DNA of 17,220 nt from an uncultured Erysipelotrichaceae bacterium (GTDB taxonomy: Bacteria > Bacillota_I > Bacilli_A > Erysipelotrichales > Erysipelotrichaceae), in the NCBI GenBank assembly GCA_902803275.1, contig CADCPE010000130.1, positions 1 to 17,220 on the forward strand. Direction: 5' to 3'. Below the pieces are notes generated by a model. It was not told the DNA's origin. It searched no databases and was given only the letters and a program-made list of their open reading frames with translations. The position numbers and the translations under genes were made by a program. Below are positions 7,414 through 13,978 of the stretch, piece by piece (the first letter of the stretch is position 1; each line of letters starts with the position of its first letter).

Positions 7414-8194
7414 CATTTTCCCTCCTTGCTTTGATCATAGGAACTACATTAGTAATAATCAAAATAATTGTAATCGCAATGACGATGATTGTCGATAGCG
7501 CATTGACGCTAGGGTTGATACGCTTGGTCGTTGCATAGACATAGGTCGAGATGTTGTTGATGCCCGGACCTGTCGTAAAGTAGGATATCACGAAATCATC
7601 AAACGACATCGTGAAGGCGACGAGCGCACCTGAGATGATGCCTTCCCTGATCTGCGGGATGATGACTTTGTATAAAGCCTCAAACGGCGTACATCCCAGA
7701 TCCAGGGCTGCTTCCGCAACATTGTCGTCAAGCTGTCTTAGCTTCGGCATGACTGACAGGATGACATACGGGATACAGAAGACGATATGCGCCAGCAAAA
7801 GCGTGCCGAAACCGGTCGGAATATTGAGCGTCGAGAAAAACAGCATGAAACCGATCGCCGTGACGATATCCGGATTCAGCATCGGCAGATTGTTTACCTG
7901 TGTGACCGCTTCCTTGACCAGCCTGCTTGATTTTGACAGGCCGATCGCCACGATCGTTCCGACGATCGTCGAGACAACAGTCGCAATGACCGCAATGATC
8001 GTTGAATAGTAGATCGATTCCATCATTTCCCTGGTGGCAAACATCTTCTGATACCACTGCAGTGAGAAACCGGTAAAATTCGTCAGAGATCGCGAAGCAT
8101 TGAACGAGAACAGCACCACGTAAACGATCGGCAGATAGAAGAAAGCCATTATCAGGACTAAATAGAATTTAGAAAACCACGATTTCTTCTTCAT
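7397..8194 (-). CDS. potC: Spermidine/putrescine ABC transporter permease PotC
   Basis: The second membrane subunit of the polyamine importer, 265 residues. An N-terminal helix (~10-30, FYLVLIMAFFYLPIVYVVLFSFN) is followed by about five further segments: ~63-86, ~107-122, ~130-150, ~185-205 and ~233-252. The EAA loop that docks onto the ATPase is at 160-188 (AEAALDLGCTPFEALYKVIIP, then GIISG). FDDFVISYFTTGPG (198-211) is typical of PotC. The ATG shares one base with the potB stop (TGATG). Its C-terminus overlaps potD. Confidence 0.95.
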   Translation of the reverse strand: MKKKSWFSKFYLVLIMAFFYLPIVYVVLFSFNASRSLTNFTGFSLQWYQKMFATREMMESIYYSTIIAVIATVVSTIVGTIVAIGLSKSSRLVKEAVTQVNNLPMLNPDIVTAIGFMLFFSTLNIPTGFGTLLLAHIVFCIPYVILSVMPKLRQLDDNVAEAALDLGCTPFEALYKVIIPQIREGIISGALVAFTMSFDDFVISYFTTGPGINNISTYVYATTKRINPSVNALSTIIVIAITIILIITNVVPMIKARRENDEKTA

Positions 8195-8973
8195 CAGATG
8201 GCCTCCTTGTCATAATCAAACTTTCTGGTGAAATACATGGAGATCAGGATGATGACCGCCATGATCAGCGAGATCGCTGAACCGAAGTTCCAGTCTCCGG
8301 TCGTGACGAAATAGTTTTCGATCAGGTTACCGACCAGGACATAGGAGCCTCCGCCCAGAAGCTTCGGAATAAAGAAACTTGATACCGCCGGAAGGAATAC
8401 CAGAGTGATACCGGAAATAATACCCGGAACACTAAGCGGCAATGTGACCTTGATAAATGCCATGCGGTTATCGCAGCCAAGGTCGTTGGCAGCACTGATC
8501 AAAGACGGATCCATCTTTGACAGCGATGTATAGATCTGCAGGATCATAAACGGCAAAAAGTTATATACCATGCCGATATAGACTTTTACCTCCGGAGAAA
8601 ACGGCGATTCCAGCAGGATCCCCCTCCAGGCATAGGTCCTTACCAGCATGTTGATAAGCTGCGGCAATGTTACAAGCAGGACAGCGATCGACTGGTTGTC
8701 CGGAGAAAGCTTGGCAATAAAGTAAGCTGCCGGATAGCCGATGAGGATGCAGATGATCGTCGTAATGATCGCCAGTTTCAAACTGCGCAGCAGTACTTCC
8801 ACAAAGATCGAATCCGAGAAGAAGCGCGCAAAATTATCGAGCGTCAGTTTGACCGGTATCAGACTGTTGCCCTGCGTCGAGAAAGCATAGAAGACAATGA
8901 TCAGCATCGGCAGGATGATCATTATCGATGCCCAGACAATATATGGATACACCAACCTTCTAAAACTCTTCAT
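8194..8973 (-). CDS. potB: Spermidine/putrescine ABC transporter permease PotB
   Basis: The first membrane subunit of the polyamine importer, 259 residues. Six hydrophobic segments are visible: ~9-31, ~65-88, ~95-113, ~131-150, ~183-201 and ~232-249. The ATPase-docking EAA loop is at 160-188 (SAANDLGCDNRMAFIKVTLP, then SVPGIISG). LPQLINMLVRTYAWRGIL (103-120) is characteristic of the PotB/PotH group. The start lies 2 nt after the potA stop, and the stop overlaps the potC start. The expected complex is PotA2-PotB-PotC with PotD. Confidence 0.95.
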   Translation of the reverse strand: MKSFRRLVYPYIVWASIMIILPMLIIVFYAFSTQGNSLIPVKLTLDNFARFFSDSIFVEVLLRSLKLAIITTIICILIGYPAAYFIAKLSPDNQSIAVLLVTLPQLINMLVRTYAWRGILLESPFSPEVKVYIGMVYNFLPFMILQIYTSLSKMDPSLISAANDLGCDNRMAFIKVTLPLSVPGIISGITLVFLPAVSSFFIPKLLGGGSYVLVGNLIENYFVTTGDWNFGSAISLIMAVIILISMYFTRKFDYDKEAI

Positions 8974-8975
8974 GG

Positions 8976-10544
8976 CTAGATACTCTTTCTCATGACATGG
9001 ATGTCTTCAGGCTGGAAGTCGATAGATACGATATCGTTTTCTTCCTGATGTTCAGTCGTATGGATCTTATAGGTACGGCCTTCGGTAACGAAAGTGACTT
9101 CATAGTTGCCTTCGCTGATCTCCATCGGATCAAAGTCAAAACGGACATCGTCGATCTCCACTTCATTTTCCGTTTCAAGATCCCAGGCGTAAGCGTCAGC
9201 CCAGTTCTTGAGGTCGACGGAAATAGCCATGGATTCCTTGATCTCATCGATCGTCTTGTAGACATCGAAAGCCTGAATGCCGATCTTTTCTTCTCTGTCC
9301 TCAATTACTTTCGGCTCCATGACCGTGACATCAACATCTACAGAAGTTCCGGCTGAAGTCTTGAAGACGACCGGGTATTTTCCGGCGATCGGTTTGATGT
9401 CATAGACGACATCGCTGATCGAAACTTCTTCTTCATTGTCAGCCTTCCAGGCCTGAGCATTGGCACGAAGGATGATCTCCTGCGGTGTGAGCTGTTCAAC
9501 GTCTTCAATGTCCATGGAGAAGTCGGAAGCCGACATCTTTTCATTGGCTGCTTCATTAAAGACATCCTGATCGCCCAGAACATGCAGGGTGATGGTCTTG
9601 GCGGCACCGCGCTTGGTCTCCACGATGACTTCGTAATGGACACCCTTGAACATCACGGAAATGACCTGGCCATTCATCTTGCCGCGGCCTTTCTTCTTTA
9701 TCTCTATATCTTCAGGTCTGATGACGACATCGACAGGTTCGTTTTCCTTGAAGTCGTAATCGACGCATTCAAAATCCTTGTCATCAAAATTGACCAGATA
9801 GTCCTTCTTCATGATGCCATCCATGATGTTGGACTGGCCGATGAAGTTGGCGACATATCTGTTGACCGGTTCATTGTATATCTCCATCGGGGTACCGATC
9901 TGTTCGATGTTGCCGTCTCTCATGACGACGATCTTGTCGGACATCGTCAAAGCTTCTTCCTGATCGTGAGTGACGAAGATGAAGGTGATACCTACTTCTT
10001 CCTGGATCCTCTTCAGTTCGATCTGCATTTCTTTTCTGAGCTTTGCATCCAGAGCACTTAACGGTTCATCCAGAAGCAGGACGTCAGGTTCATTGACCAG
10101 GGCCCTGGCGATCGCCACACGCTGCTGCTGGCCGCCTGAAAGCAGAGTTACATCCTTCTTCTGATAGCCGTCAAGGCCTACCAGTTCCAGCATCCTGTCA
10201 ACTTTAGGCTGGATCAGATCGTTGGACATCTTCTTGATCCTCAGACCGAAAGCCACATTCTCATAGACATTGAGATGCGGAAACAGAGCGTATCTCTGGA
10301 ATACGGTGTTGATTGGACGCTTATAGGCCGGAACATTCGAGATCTCTTCGCCGTTGAAGATCACCGATCCTTCATCCTGGTCAAGGAATCCGCCCAGTAT
10401 TCTCAGCAAGGTCGTCTTACCGCAACCGGATGGTCCCAAAAGAGTGACAAATTCATTCTCGTAGATATCGAGATTGATTCCCTTCAAGACTGTTTGACCA
10501 TCGAAACTCTTAACAATATTCCTGAATTCAATCAACTTTTCCAT
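8976..10544 (-). CDS. potA: Polyamine ABC transporter ATPase PotA with enlarged C-terminal region carrying a duplicated beta-rich module
   Basis: Energises polyamine uptake. The product has 522 residues, whereas PotA is normally about 350-380. The ATPase core is complete: Walker A GPSGCGKTT (37-45), Q-loop Q83, signature LSGGQQQR (135-142), Walker B LLLDEP (156-161), D-loop SALD and switch H193. The regulatory TOBE region begins as usual (VDVVIRPEDIEI at 271-282, GQVISVMFKGVHYEVIVE at 292-309) and ends as usual (NDIVSIDFQPEDIHVMRK at 503-520). Between these halves an extra ~185 residues (315-500) hold two similar modules at 361-410 and 449-499. I chose the ATG at 10544: AGGGGG lies 9 nt upstream, while the in-frame TTG at 10550 would be too close to it. 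It is the first gene of the eight-gene unit. Confidence 0.95.
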   Translation of the reverse strand: MEKLIEFRNIVKSFDGQTVLKGINLDIYENEFVTLLGPSGCGKTTLLRILGGFLDQDEGSVIFNGEEISNVPAYKRPINTVFQRYALFPHLNVYENVAFGLRIKKMSNDLIQPKVDRMLELVGLDGYQKKDVTLLSGGQQQRVAIARALVNEPDVLLLDEPLSALDAKLRKEMQIELKRIQEEVGITFIFVTHDQEEALTMSDKIVVMRDGNIEQIGTPMEIYNEPVNRYVANFIGQSNIMDGIMKKDYLVNFDDKDFECVDYDFKENEPVDVVIRPEDIEIKKKGRGKMNGQVISVMFKGVHYEVIVETKRGAAKTITLHVLGDQDVFNEAANEKMSASDFSMDIEDVEQLTPQEIILRANAQAWKADNEEEVSISDVVYDIKPIAGKYPVVFKTSAGTSVDVDVTVMEPKVIEDREEKIGIQAFDVYKTIDEIKESMAISVDLKNWADAYAWDLETENEVEIDDVRFDFDPMEISEGNYEVTFVTEGRTYKIHTTEHQEENDIVSIDFQPEDIHVMRKSI

Positions 10545-10571
10545 AGTCAATTACCCCCTCCAAATACAAAA

Positions 10572-10577
10572 ATTATA
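10572..10577 (-). promoter_or_regulatory. Candidate -10 element of the pot operon promoter
   Basis: A perfect TATAAT on the minus strand lies 28 nt before the potA ATG and just after the preceding terminator. The region upstream is almost pure A/T, but no good TTGACA-like -35 is found at 16-18 nt. The best windows are CAATAT or TCAATA. A promoter is needed here because the preceding unit is terminated. The leader would be only ~20 nt, too short for a polyamine-sensing structure. Confidence 0.5.
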
Positions 10578-10612
10578 ACCCATATTTAATTAAAATATTG
10601 ATATTTTAGAAG

Positions 10613-10659
10613 ATCAAACAAAAAATCATTCAAGGCCATGTAGGCCAAAGAATGATTTT
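10613..10659 (-). terminator. Strong intrinsic terminator after the lipoprotein/small membrane protein pair
   Basis: On the minus strand AAAATCATTC and GAATGATTTT form a 10-bp stem, with an inner GGCC-TACAT-GGCC stem-loop above a small internal loop, and TTTTTTGTTTG follows. A-runs on the other side mean it could also work for plus-strand transcripts. It separates the lipoprotein unit from the pot operon. Confidence 0.88.
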
Positions 10660-10669
10660 CAGGATATTT

Positions 10670-10915
10670 TTATTTCTCTTTTCTAAAAATCTGAACAGCC
10701 AGATAGACGAATGCGACGACCAGCAGTATGCCCATCACCAGCATCGCAAGCATCGGGATCCAGTACGGTCCGCCAATCCTCTCCACAAACTGATCGCCTT
10801 CATAGCCAAAGTAGATCGTTGAATATTCGCTGTAGAAAACAAAGGCTACGACTTCACCTATCAGCAGGCCCACAATGGCCAGGACCGCAGAAATAATCTT
10901 TTTCTTTCTTGTCAT
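10670..10915 (-). CDS. Small two-helix membrane protein of unknown function
   Basis: I do not recognise this 81-residue protein. It begins with a basic stretch (MTRKKK), then has a hydrophobic helix at ~8-28. A middle section of about 25 residues is rich in Tyr, Gly and acidic residues (SEYSTIYFGYEGDQFVERIGG). A second helix follows at ~52-76, with a basic end (FRKEK). By the positive-inside rule both ends should face the cytoplasm and the loop the outside. The ATG at 10915 lies 5 nt after the lipoprotein stop. A TTG at 10924, overlapping that stop, is an alternative that adds three residues. No clear Shine-Dalgarno sequence is visible, so coupling with the lipoprotein gene is likely. A strong terminator follows at once. 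Confidence 0.75.
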   Translation of the reverse strand: MTRKKKIISAVLAIVGLLIGEVVAFVFYSEYSTIYFGYEGDQFVERIGGPYWIPMLAMLVMGILLVVAFVYLAVQIFRKEK

Positions 10916-10920
10916 ATCGA

Positions 10921-11655
10921 TCAACCGGTGACTCTGAAGAACAGCACATCGGCATACTGGTCCTGCGTAATAAACATCCTCGCCCTGATATACTCATGGC
11001 TTCCAATCACATAGTAGTGTCTGATATTGACCTTGAGATCATCACTGTCAGAAAGCATGAAGGAATTGTCTTCGATCCTGTAGCCGCTGAATGGCAGATA
11101 GCCCGCATCCGCATCATCCTCGGCATAAAGCTCATATTCATAGTGCAGGATCCTAGGATGCAGAAGCAGAGACATCTCGCCGGTATCGAGATTGAGACCG
11201 ATATCCGCAAAACCGATCTCATCAAATGCCGTGCCCAGGATCTCCTCCTGCGCCACGATCGCGAAGGTCCATTCGCCGACGATGTATTTTACGGCCGGAT
11301 ATTCAGCACTTGAAGGAATATCTTCATAAAGAGCCGTATAAATGAAATCCATGAAATCGTTGAAATCACTGTTGTCCTTGCTCACAGCACCGGAACGGGC
11401 AATGACCTCTTCCTTGTCGGCATCCTTCAGTTCAGCTGTGCCTATTATCGAAGTGTTGATGCGTCTGGCCAGACAGTTTTCTCCTGCTGCCGCGATAGCT
11501 TTTGTCACTTCTTTATCAGAAGGTTCTGCATTGAGAACTTCTTCTCCAGGACCCGCTTCTTCAATATCGGGATTGCCTTTTTTGATCTCCGTTTCATTTG
11601 AAGTACAGCCACACAACACCAGTAATGTCATCAGAACAATTAAGAATTTTCTCAT
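10921..11655 (-). CDS. Putative lipoprotein of unknown function
   Basis: A 244-residue exported protein. The signal MRKFLIVLMTLLVLCGC has a lipobox-like LCGC with the lipidated Cys at 17. A linker rich in Glu, Asn and Pro (~18-50) follows, then a mixed alpha/beta domain that is strikingly acidic, with clusters such as YAEDDADAG and LSDSDD. I recognise no family motif. The start is firm, with AGGAGG 9 nt before the ATG. A small membrane protein gene follows 5 nt downstream, so the two probably act together at the cell surface. The unit is bounded by terminators on both sides. Function is unknown. Confidence 0.85.
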   Translation of the reverse strand: MRKFLIVLMTLLVLCGCTSNETEIKKGNPDIEEAGPGEEVLNAEPSDKEVTKAIAAAGENCLARRINTSIIGTAELKDADKEEVIARSGAVSKDNSDFNDFMDFIYTALYEDIPSSAEYPAVKYIVGEWTFAIVAQEEILGTAFDEIGFADIGLNLDTGEMSLLLHPRILHYEYELYAEDDADAGYLPFSGYRIEDNSFMLSDSDDLKVNIRHYYVIGSHEYIRARMFITQDQYADVLFFRVTG

Positions 11656-11827
11656 TTGAAGTACCTCCTGAATTCTTATTGATCATCCTGCTAGAAAGGA
11701 TGATACGTACAACATCTCCCAGCGATGTATTCAAGAATGATTTAAATCATATCTCTATAAATTAATGATATAGGATTTATGCCCCTTTGTATATAATATG
11801 CAATGTTCATGGATCCAGGGCATAAGA
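11656..11827 (-). promoter_or_regulatory. 172-nt leader/promoter region of the lipoprotein gene with several inverted repeats
   Basis: This A/T-rich gap after the trxA terminator must hold the lipoprotein promoter. The best pair I see is TTGCAT (11803-11798) with CATAAA (11781-11776), spacer 16, which is only moderate. It also contains a perfect 14-bp palindrome at 11737-11750 (ATGATTTAAATCAT), a 7-bp repeat ATCATCC/GGATGAT at 11682-11704 just upstream of the ribosome binding site, and a loose TATGCCC/GGGCATA repeat at 11778-11824. No coding sequence is seen. Confidence 0.4.
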
Positions 11828-11850
11828 AAAGATGCATGTTGTGCATCTTT
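11821..11850 (-). terminator. Intrinsic terminator of trxA
   Basis: On the minus strand AAAGATGCA and TGCATCTTT form a 9-bp stem with loop CAACA, followed by TCTTATG. The hairpin starts 7 nt after the trxA stop codon. The stem ends in T-rich sequence, as expected for factor-independent termination. Confidence 0.75.
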
Positions 11851-11857
11851 CTAAATA

Positions 11858-12166
11858 CTATGCAGTTGTATCATCAATGAAGTGCTTGACACCGTTGATG
11901 TCCTGATAGCCTCCGGTCTTGCCGATAACTTCACCATCCCTGAAGATATAAACCTGAGGAATGGACATGATACCGTACTTTTCAGCGAGGTCCATGTTGT
12001 CATCTACGTTGACCTTAACAAACTTTATATCAGGGTATAGCACATCAGCTTCTTCCAGGACCGGTCCAAGCATCTTGCAAGGTCCACACCAGTCAGCGAA
12101 GAAGTCAACAAGTGTTGTGCCGCTTTTGATTGTCTCTTCAAATTCCTGAGCATCGATAATTTTCAT
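11858..12166 (-). CDS. trxA: Thioredoxin
   Basis: A small cytoplasmic disulfide reductase, 102 residues, the normal length. The active site DWCGPCK puts the redox cysteines at 27 and 30. The buried Asp region is LVDFFADW (19-26). The cis-proline is P70 in MSIPQ, and the C-terminal VIGKTGGYQ matches the family. A GGCGGT element lies about 7 nt before the ATG. It stands 58 nt after nagB with a short palindrome between, and is followed by its own terminator, so it may be transcribed both with nagB and alone. No thioredoxin reductase gene is in view. Confidence 0.96.
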   Translation of the reverse strand: MKIIDAQEFEETIKSGTTLVDFFADWCGPCKMLGPVLEEADVLYPDIKFVKVNVDDNMDLAEKYGIMSIPQVYIFRDGEVIGKTGGYQDINGVKHFIDDTTA

Positions 12167-12224
12167 AAATCTACCGCCTGAGATAATTATCTATGATTCG
12201 GCAGTTTTAGGAAAGCAAAACGCT

Positions 12225-12950
12225 CTAGCTCAACAATGATGCGGCAGGCTCGTCAACGATGACGACAACGCTGTCATGTCTCTGCAGGATCGAAGCCGGG
12301 CAGCTTTCATCTACCGGTCCTTCCAGCATCTCCTTAACAGCCTTGGCCTTGTTGGCGCCGGTAGCGATCAAAAGGATATTCCTGGCTTTCATGATCGTGC
12401 CGATCCCCTGAGTAACGGCCTGCGTAGGAACCTTGCTGATGTCATTGTCAAAGAAACGGCAGTTATCCTTGATTGTGGATTCAGCCAGATCCGTCACATG
12501 GGTTCCTGAATCAAACGGCGTACCAGGCTCGTTGAAAGCGATGTGACCATCGGAACCGATTCCCAGAAGCTGAATATCGACAGGTGATTCAGCGATCATC
12601 TCATCGTATTCTCTAGCCTGAGCTTCAAGATCTTCGCCCAGGCCTGAAGGCACATGGGTGTTCTCTTCAGGAATATCGATCTGGTCGAACAGATTGCGGT
12701 GCATGAAGGCATAATAGCTCTCCGGATGGGTTATAGGAAGACCTACGTATTCATCAAGATTGAATGATTTGATTTCCTTGTATGAAGTGCCATTCTGCTT
12801 ATGGTCTTCTACCATCTTCGCATAAAGGCCCAAAGGTGTAGAACCTGTAGCCAGACCCAGGACCTTGCCCGGTTTGATGAACTCCTTCATTACTTCAAAA
12901 GCTTTTTCAGCAGCTTCTGCAGCATCCTTAACTCTAATTACCCTAATCAT
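12225..12950 (-). CDS. nagB: Glucosamine-6-phosphate deaminase
   Basis: Converts glucosamine-6-phosphate to fructose-6-phosphate and ammonia, feeding amino sugars into glycolysis. It has 241 residues, close to the Bacillota form, which lacks the longer C-terminus of the E. coli enzyme. The phosphate-binding loop is GLATGSTPLGLY (32-43). The catalytic base is D66 in FNLDEY, and the D-x-H...E set is D134, H136 and E141 in GSDGHIAFNEPG. RNILLIATGANKA (~187-199) is also typical. AAGGGG lies 6 nt before the ATG, and a TATAAT at 12975-12980 provides a likely -10. No nagA, nagR or transporter gene adjoins it, so it appears to be a single-gene locus here. Confidence 0.96.
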   Translation of the reverse strand: MIRVIRVKDAAEAAEKAFEVMKEFIKPGKVLGLATGSTPLGLYAKMVEDHKQNGTSYKEIKSFNLDEYVGLPITHPESYYAFMHRNLFDQIDIPEENTHVPSGLGEDLEAQAREYDEMIAESPVDIQLLGIGSDGHIAFNEPGTPFDSGTHVTDLAESTIKDNCRFFDNDISKVPTQAVTQGIGTIMKARNILLIATGANKAKAVKEMLEGPVDESCPASILQRHDSVVVIVDEPAASLLS

Positions 12951-13034
12951 TTATATCCCCTTCTTTCACTTTTAATTATACCCGATTAGTACCCGCATGA
13001 AGCATCTTCATCGCTGATATTCATGCGTGAAAAG
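12951..13034 (-). promoter_or_regulatory. Promoter region of nagB with an inverted repeat
   Basis: The gap holds TATAAT (minus strand, 12980-12975) about 24 nt before the nagB start. The -35 is poor (CTTCAT/GCTTCA at a spacing of 17-18). Just upstream, GCATGAA and TTCATGC form a 7-bp inverted repeat with an 18-nt loop (12995-13026) that overlaps the -35 position. It lacks a T-tract, so an operator is more likely than a terminator. No regulator is identified. Confidence 0.5.
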
Positions 13035-13841
13035 CTAAATGATCTCAAAACTGTAGCCGATCCTGTATGTATCGTTGAGATTCACGCAGATATTGCCGTT
13101 TCTTGATTCAAACGGTGCGTTGTCTTCAAGATCCTTGATGGTGTTGACCCAAGGCTCAAGACAGACAAACGGCGCATGCGGTGTCCAGATCGCAAAGATC
13201 CTGTAGTTGTCGTCGATATGCATCCTGACTTTGTTTTCACCATCGCTCAAAGTGAAGATCCGGCTTGACGGATCGTTTATGACGACAGTCGGATATTTTT
13301 CAAACAGCTCATAGCTAAGATCAAGGCGACAGTTTTCGACATCCGGTTTCTCAAATTCAATGAAGTAATCATCAAACTTCTTGTCTTTGTCTAAAGGACA
13401 GTTGAAAGCCGGATGCTGGCCGAAACCGAAATAAAGCTTCTCTTCCGCATAATTGACTATCTGATAATCGATATACACTCTGTTTTCCTTAAGCGTATAT
13501 GTGACACGCATGATGAAATGATAAGGATATTCCTTCAGCGTTTCCTCATTGTCTTTCAGTTCAAAGATCAGATGATCATCACCCTGCTCCACAAAACTGA
13601 ATTCGCTTTTTCTGCAGAATCCGTGATTGTTGACCTTGTAGTCCTGGCCCTTAAAGTTGAGGATCTTGTTTTTCGGTGAAGAGACATGCGGGAACAGTGT
13701 CGGATTCCTGCCTTTCCAGTATTCAGGATCCCCTCGCCACATGTATTCGATATCCTTGTCTCTTCTTTTGAATGAACAGATCTCGCAAGCGAAAGTATCA
13801 ACGCTTAAAACCGCAATATCGTTATAGATTGTATAGATCAT
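13035..13841 (-). CDS. Aldose 1-epimerase family protein (LacX/galactose mutarotase-like)
   Basis: A 268-residue beta-sandwich sugar epimerase of the LacX-like branch, which interconverts alpha and beta anomers of aldoses or sugar phosphates. The family pattern is clear: EYMWRGDPEYWKGRNPTLFP (32-51), NHGFCRKSEF with H73 (72-81), FGFGQHPAFNCPL with H143 (138-150) and the catalytic Glu in CLEPW (E229). AGAGGTG lies just before the ATG. The neighbour nagB makes a role in sugar use plausible, but the substrate is unknown. It is separated from the upstream pduL-type gene by a terminator and a large inverted repeat, and from nagB by 84 nt with a promoter. Confidence 0.92.
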   Translation of the reverse strand: MIYTIYNDIAVLSVDTFACEICSFKRRDKDIEYMWRGDPEYWKGRNPTLFPHVSSPKNKILNFKGQDYKVNNHGFCRKSEFSFVEQGDDHLIFELKDNEETLKEYPYHFIMRVTYTLKENRVYIDYQIVNYAEEKLYFGFGQHPAFNCPLDKDKKFDDYFIEFEKPDVENCRLDLSYELFEKYPTVVINDPSSRIFTLSDGENKVRMHIDDNYRIFAIWTPHAPFVCLEPWVNTIKDLEDNAPFESRNGNICVNLNDTYRIGYSFEII

Positions 13842-13871
13842 AAACGCACCTCTCTTATTATTATTCTACTA

Positions 13872-13922
13872 TCAAAGTGATCTGAAAGCGGATCAATCCC
13901 CGCTGATCCATCCTCACTTTGA
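13872..13922 (-). repeat. 51-nt imperfect inverted repeat in the leader of the aldose epimerase gene
   Basis: TCAAAGTGA and TCACTTTGA form perfect 9-bp arms at the two ends. Inside them GGATCA/TGATCC or GCGG/CCGC can also pair. It lies between the pduL terminator and the epimerase start, and no T-tract follows, so it is not a normal terminator. It could be an operator or a leader structure. Confidence 0.5.
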
Positions 13923-13924
13923 CC

Positions 13925-13958
13925 TAAAGAAAACAGAGGACTTCATATCCTCTGTTTT
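13925..13958 (-). terminator. Intrinsic terminator of the pduL-type gene
   Basis: An 11-bp perfect stem AAAACAGAGGA / TCCTCTGTTTT with loop TATGAAG is followed by CTTTA on the minus strand. It starts 20 nt after the stop codon. The A/T flanks make it potentially bidirectional. Confidence 0.85.
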
Positions 13959-13978
13959 GAAACTAATGATTATTCAGA

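Noticed and set aside
11778..11824. TATGCCC/GGGCATA inverted repeat as a terminator or operator
   Set aside because: Only 7 bp with a 33-nt loop in A/T-rich sequence; too weak alone and overlaps the trxA terminator tail.
13872..13958. T-box or metabolite riboswitch before the epimerase gene
   Set aside because: The leader is short, has no T-box sequence or known aptamer core, and the terminator in it belongs to the preceding gene.
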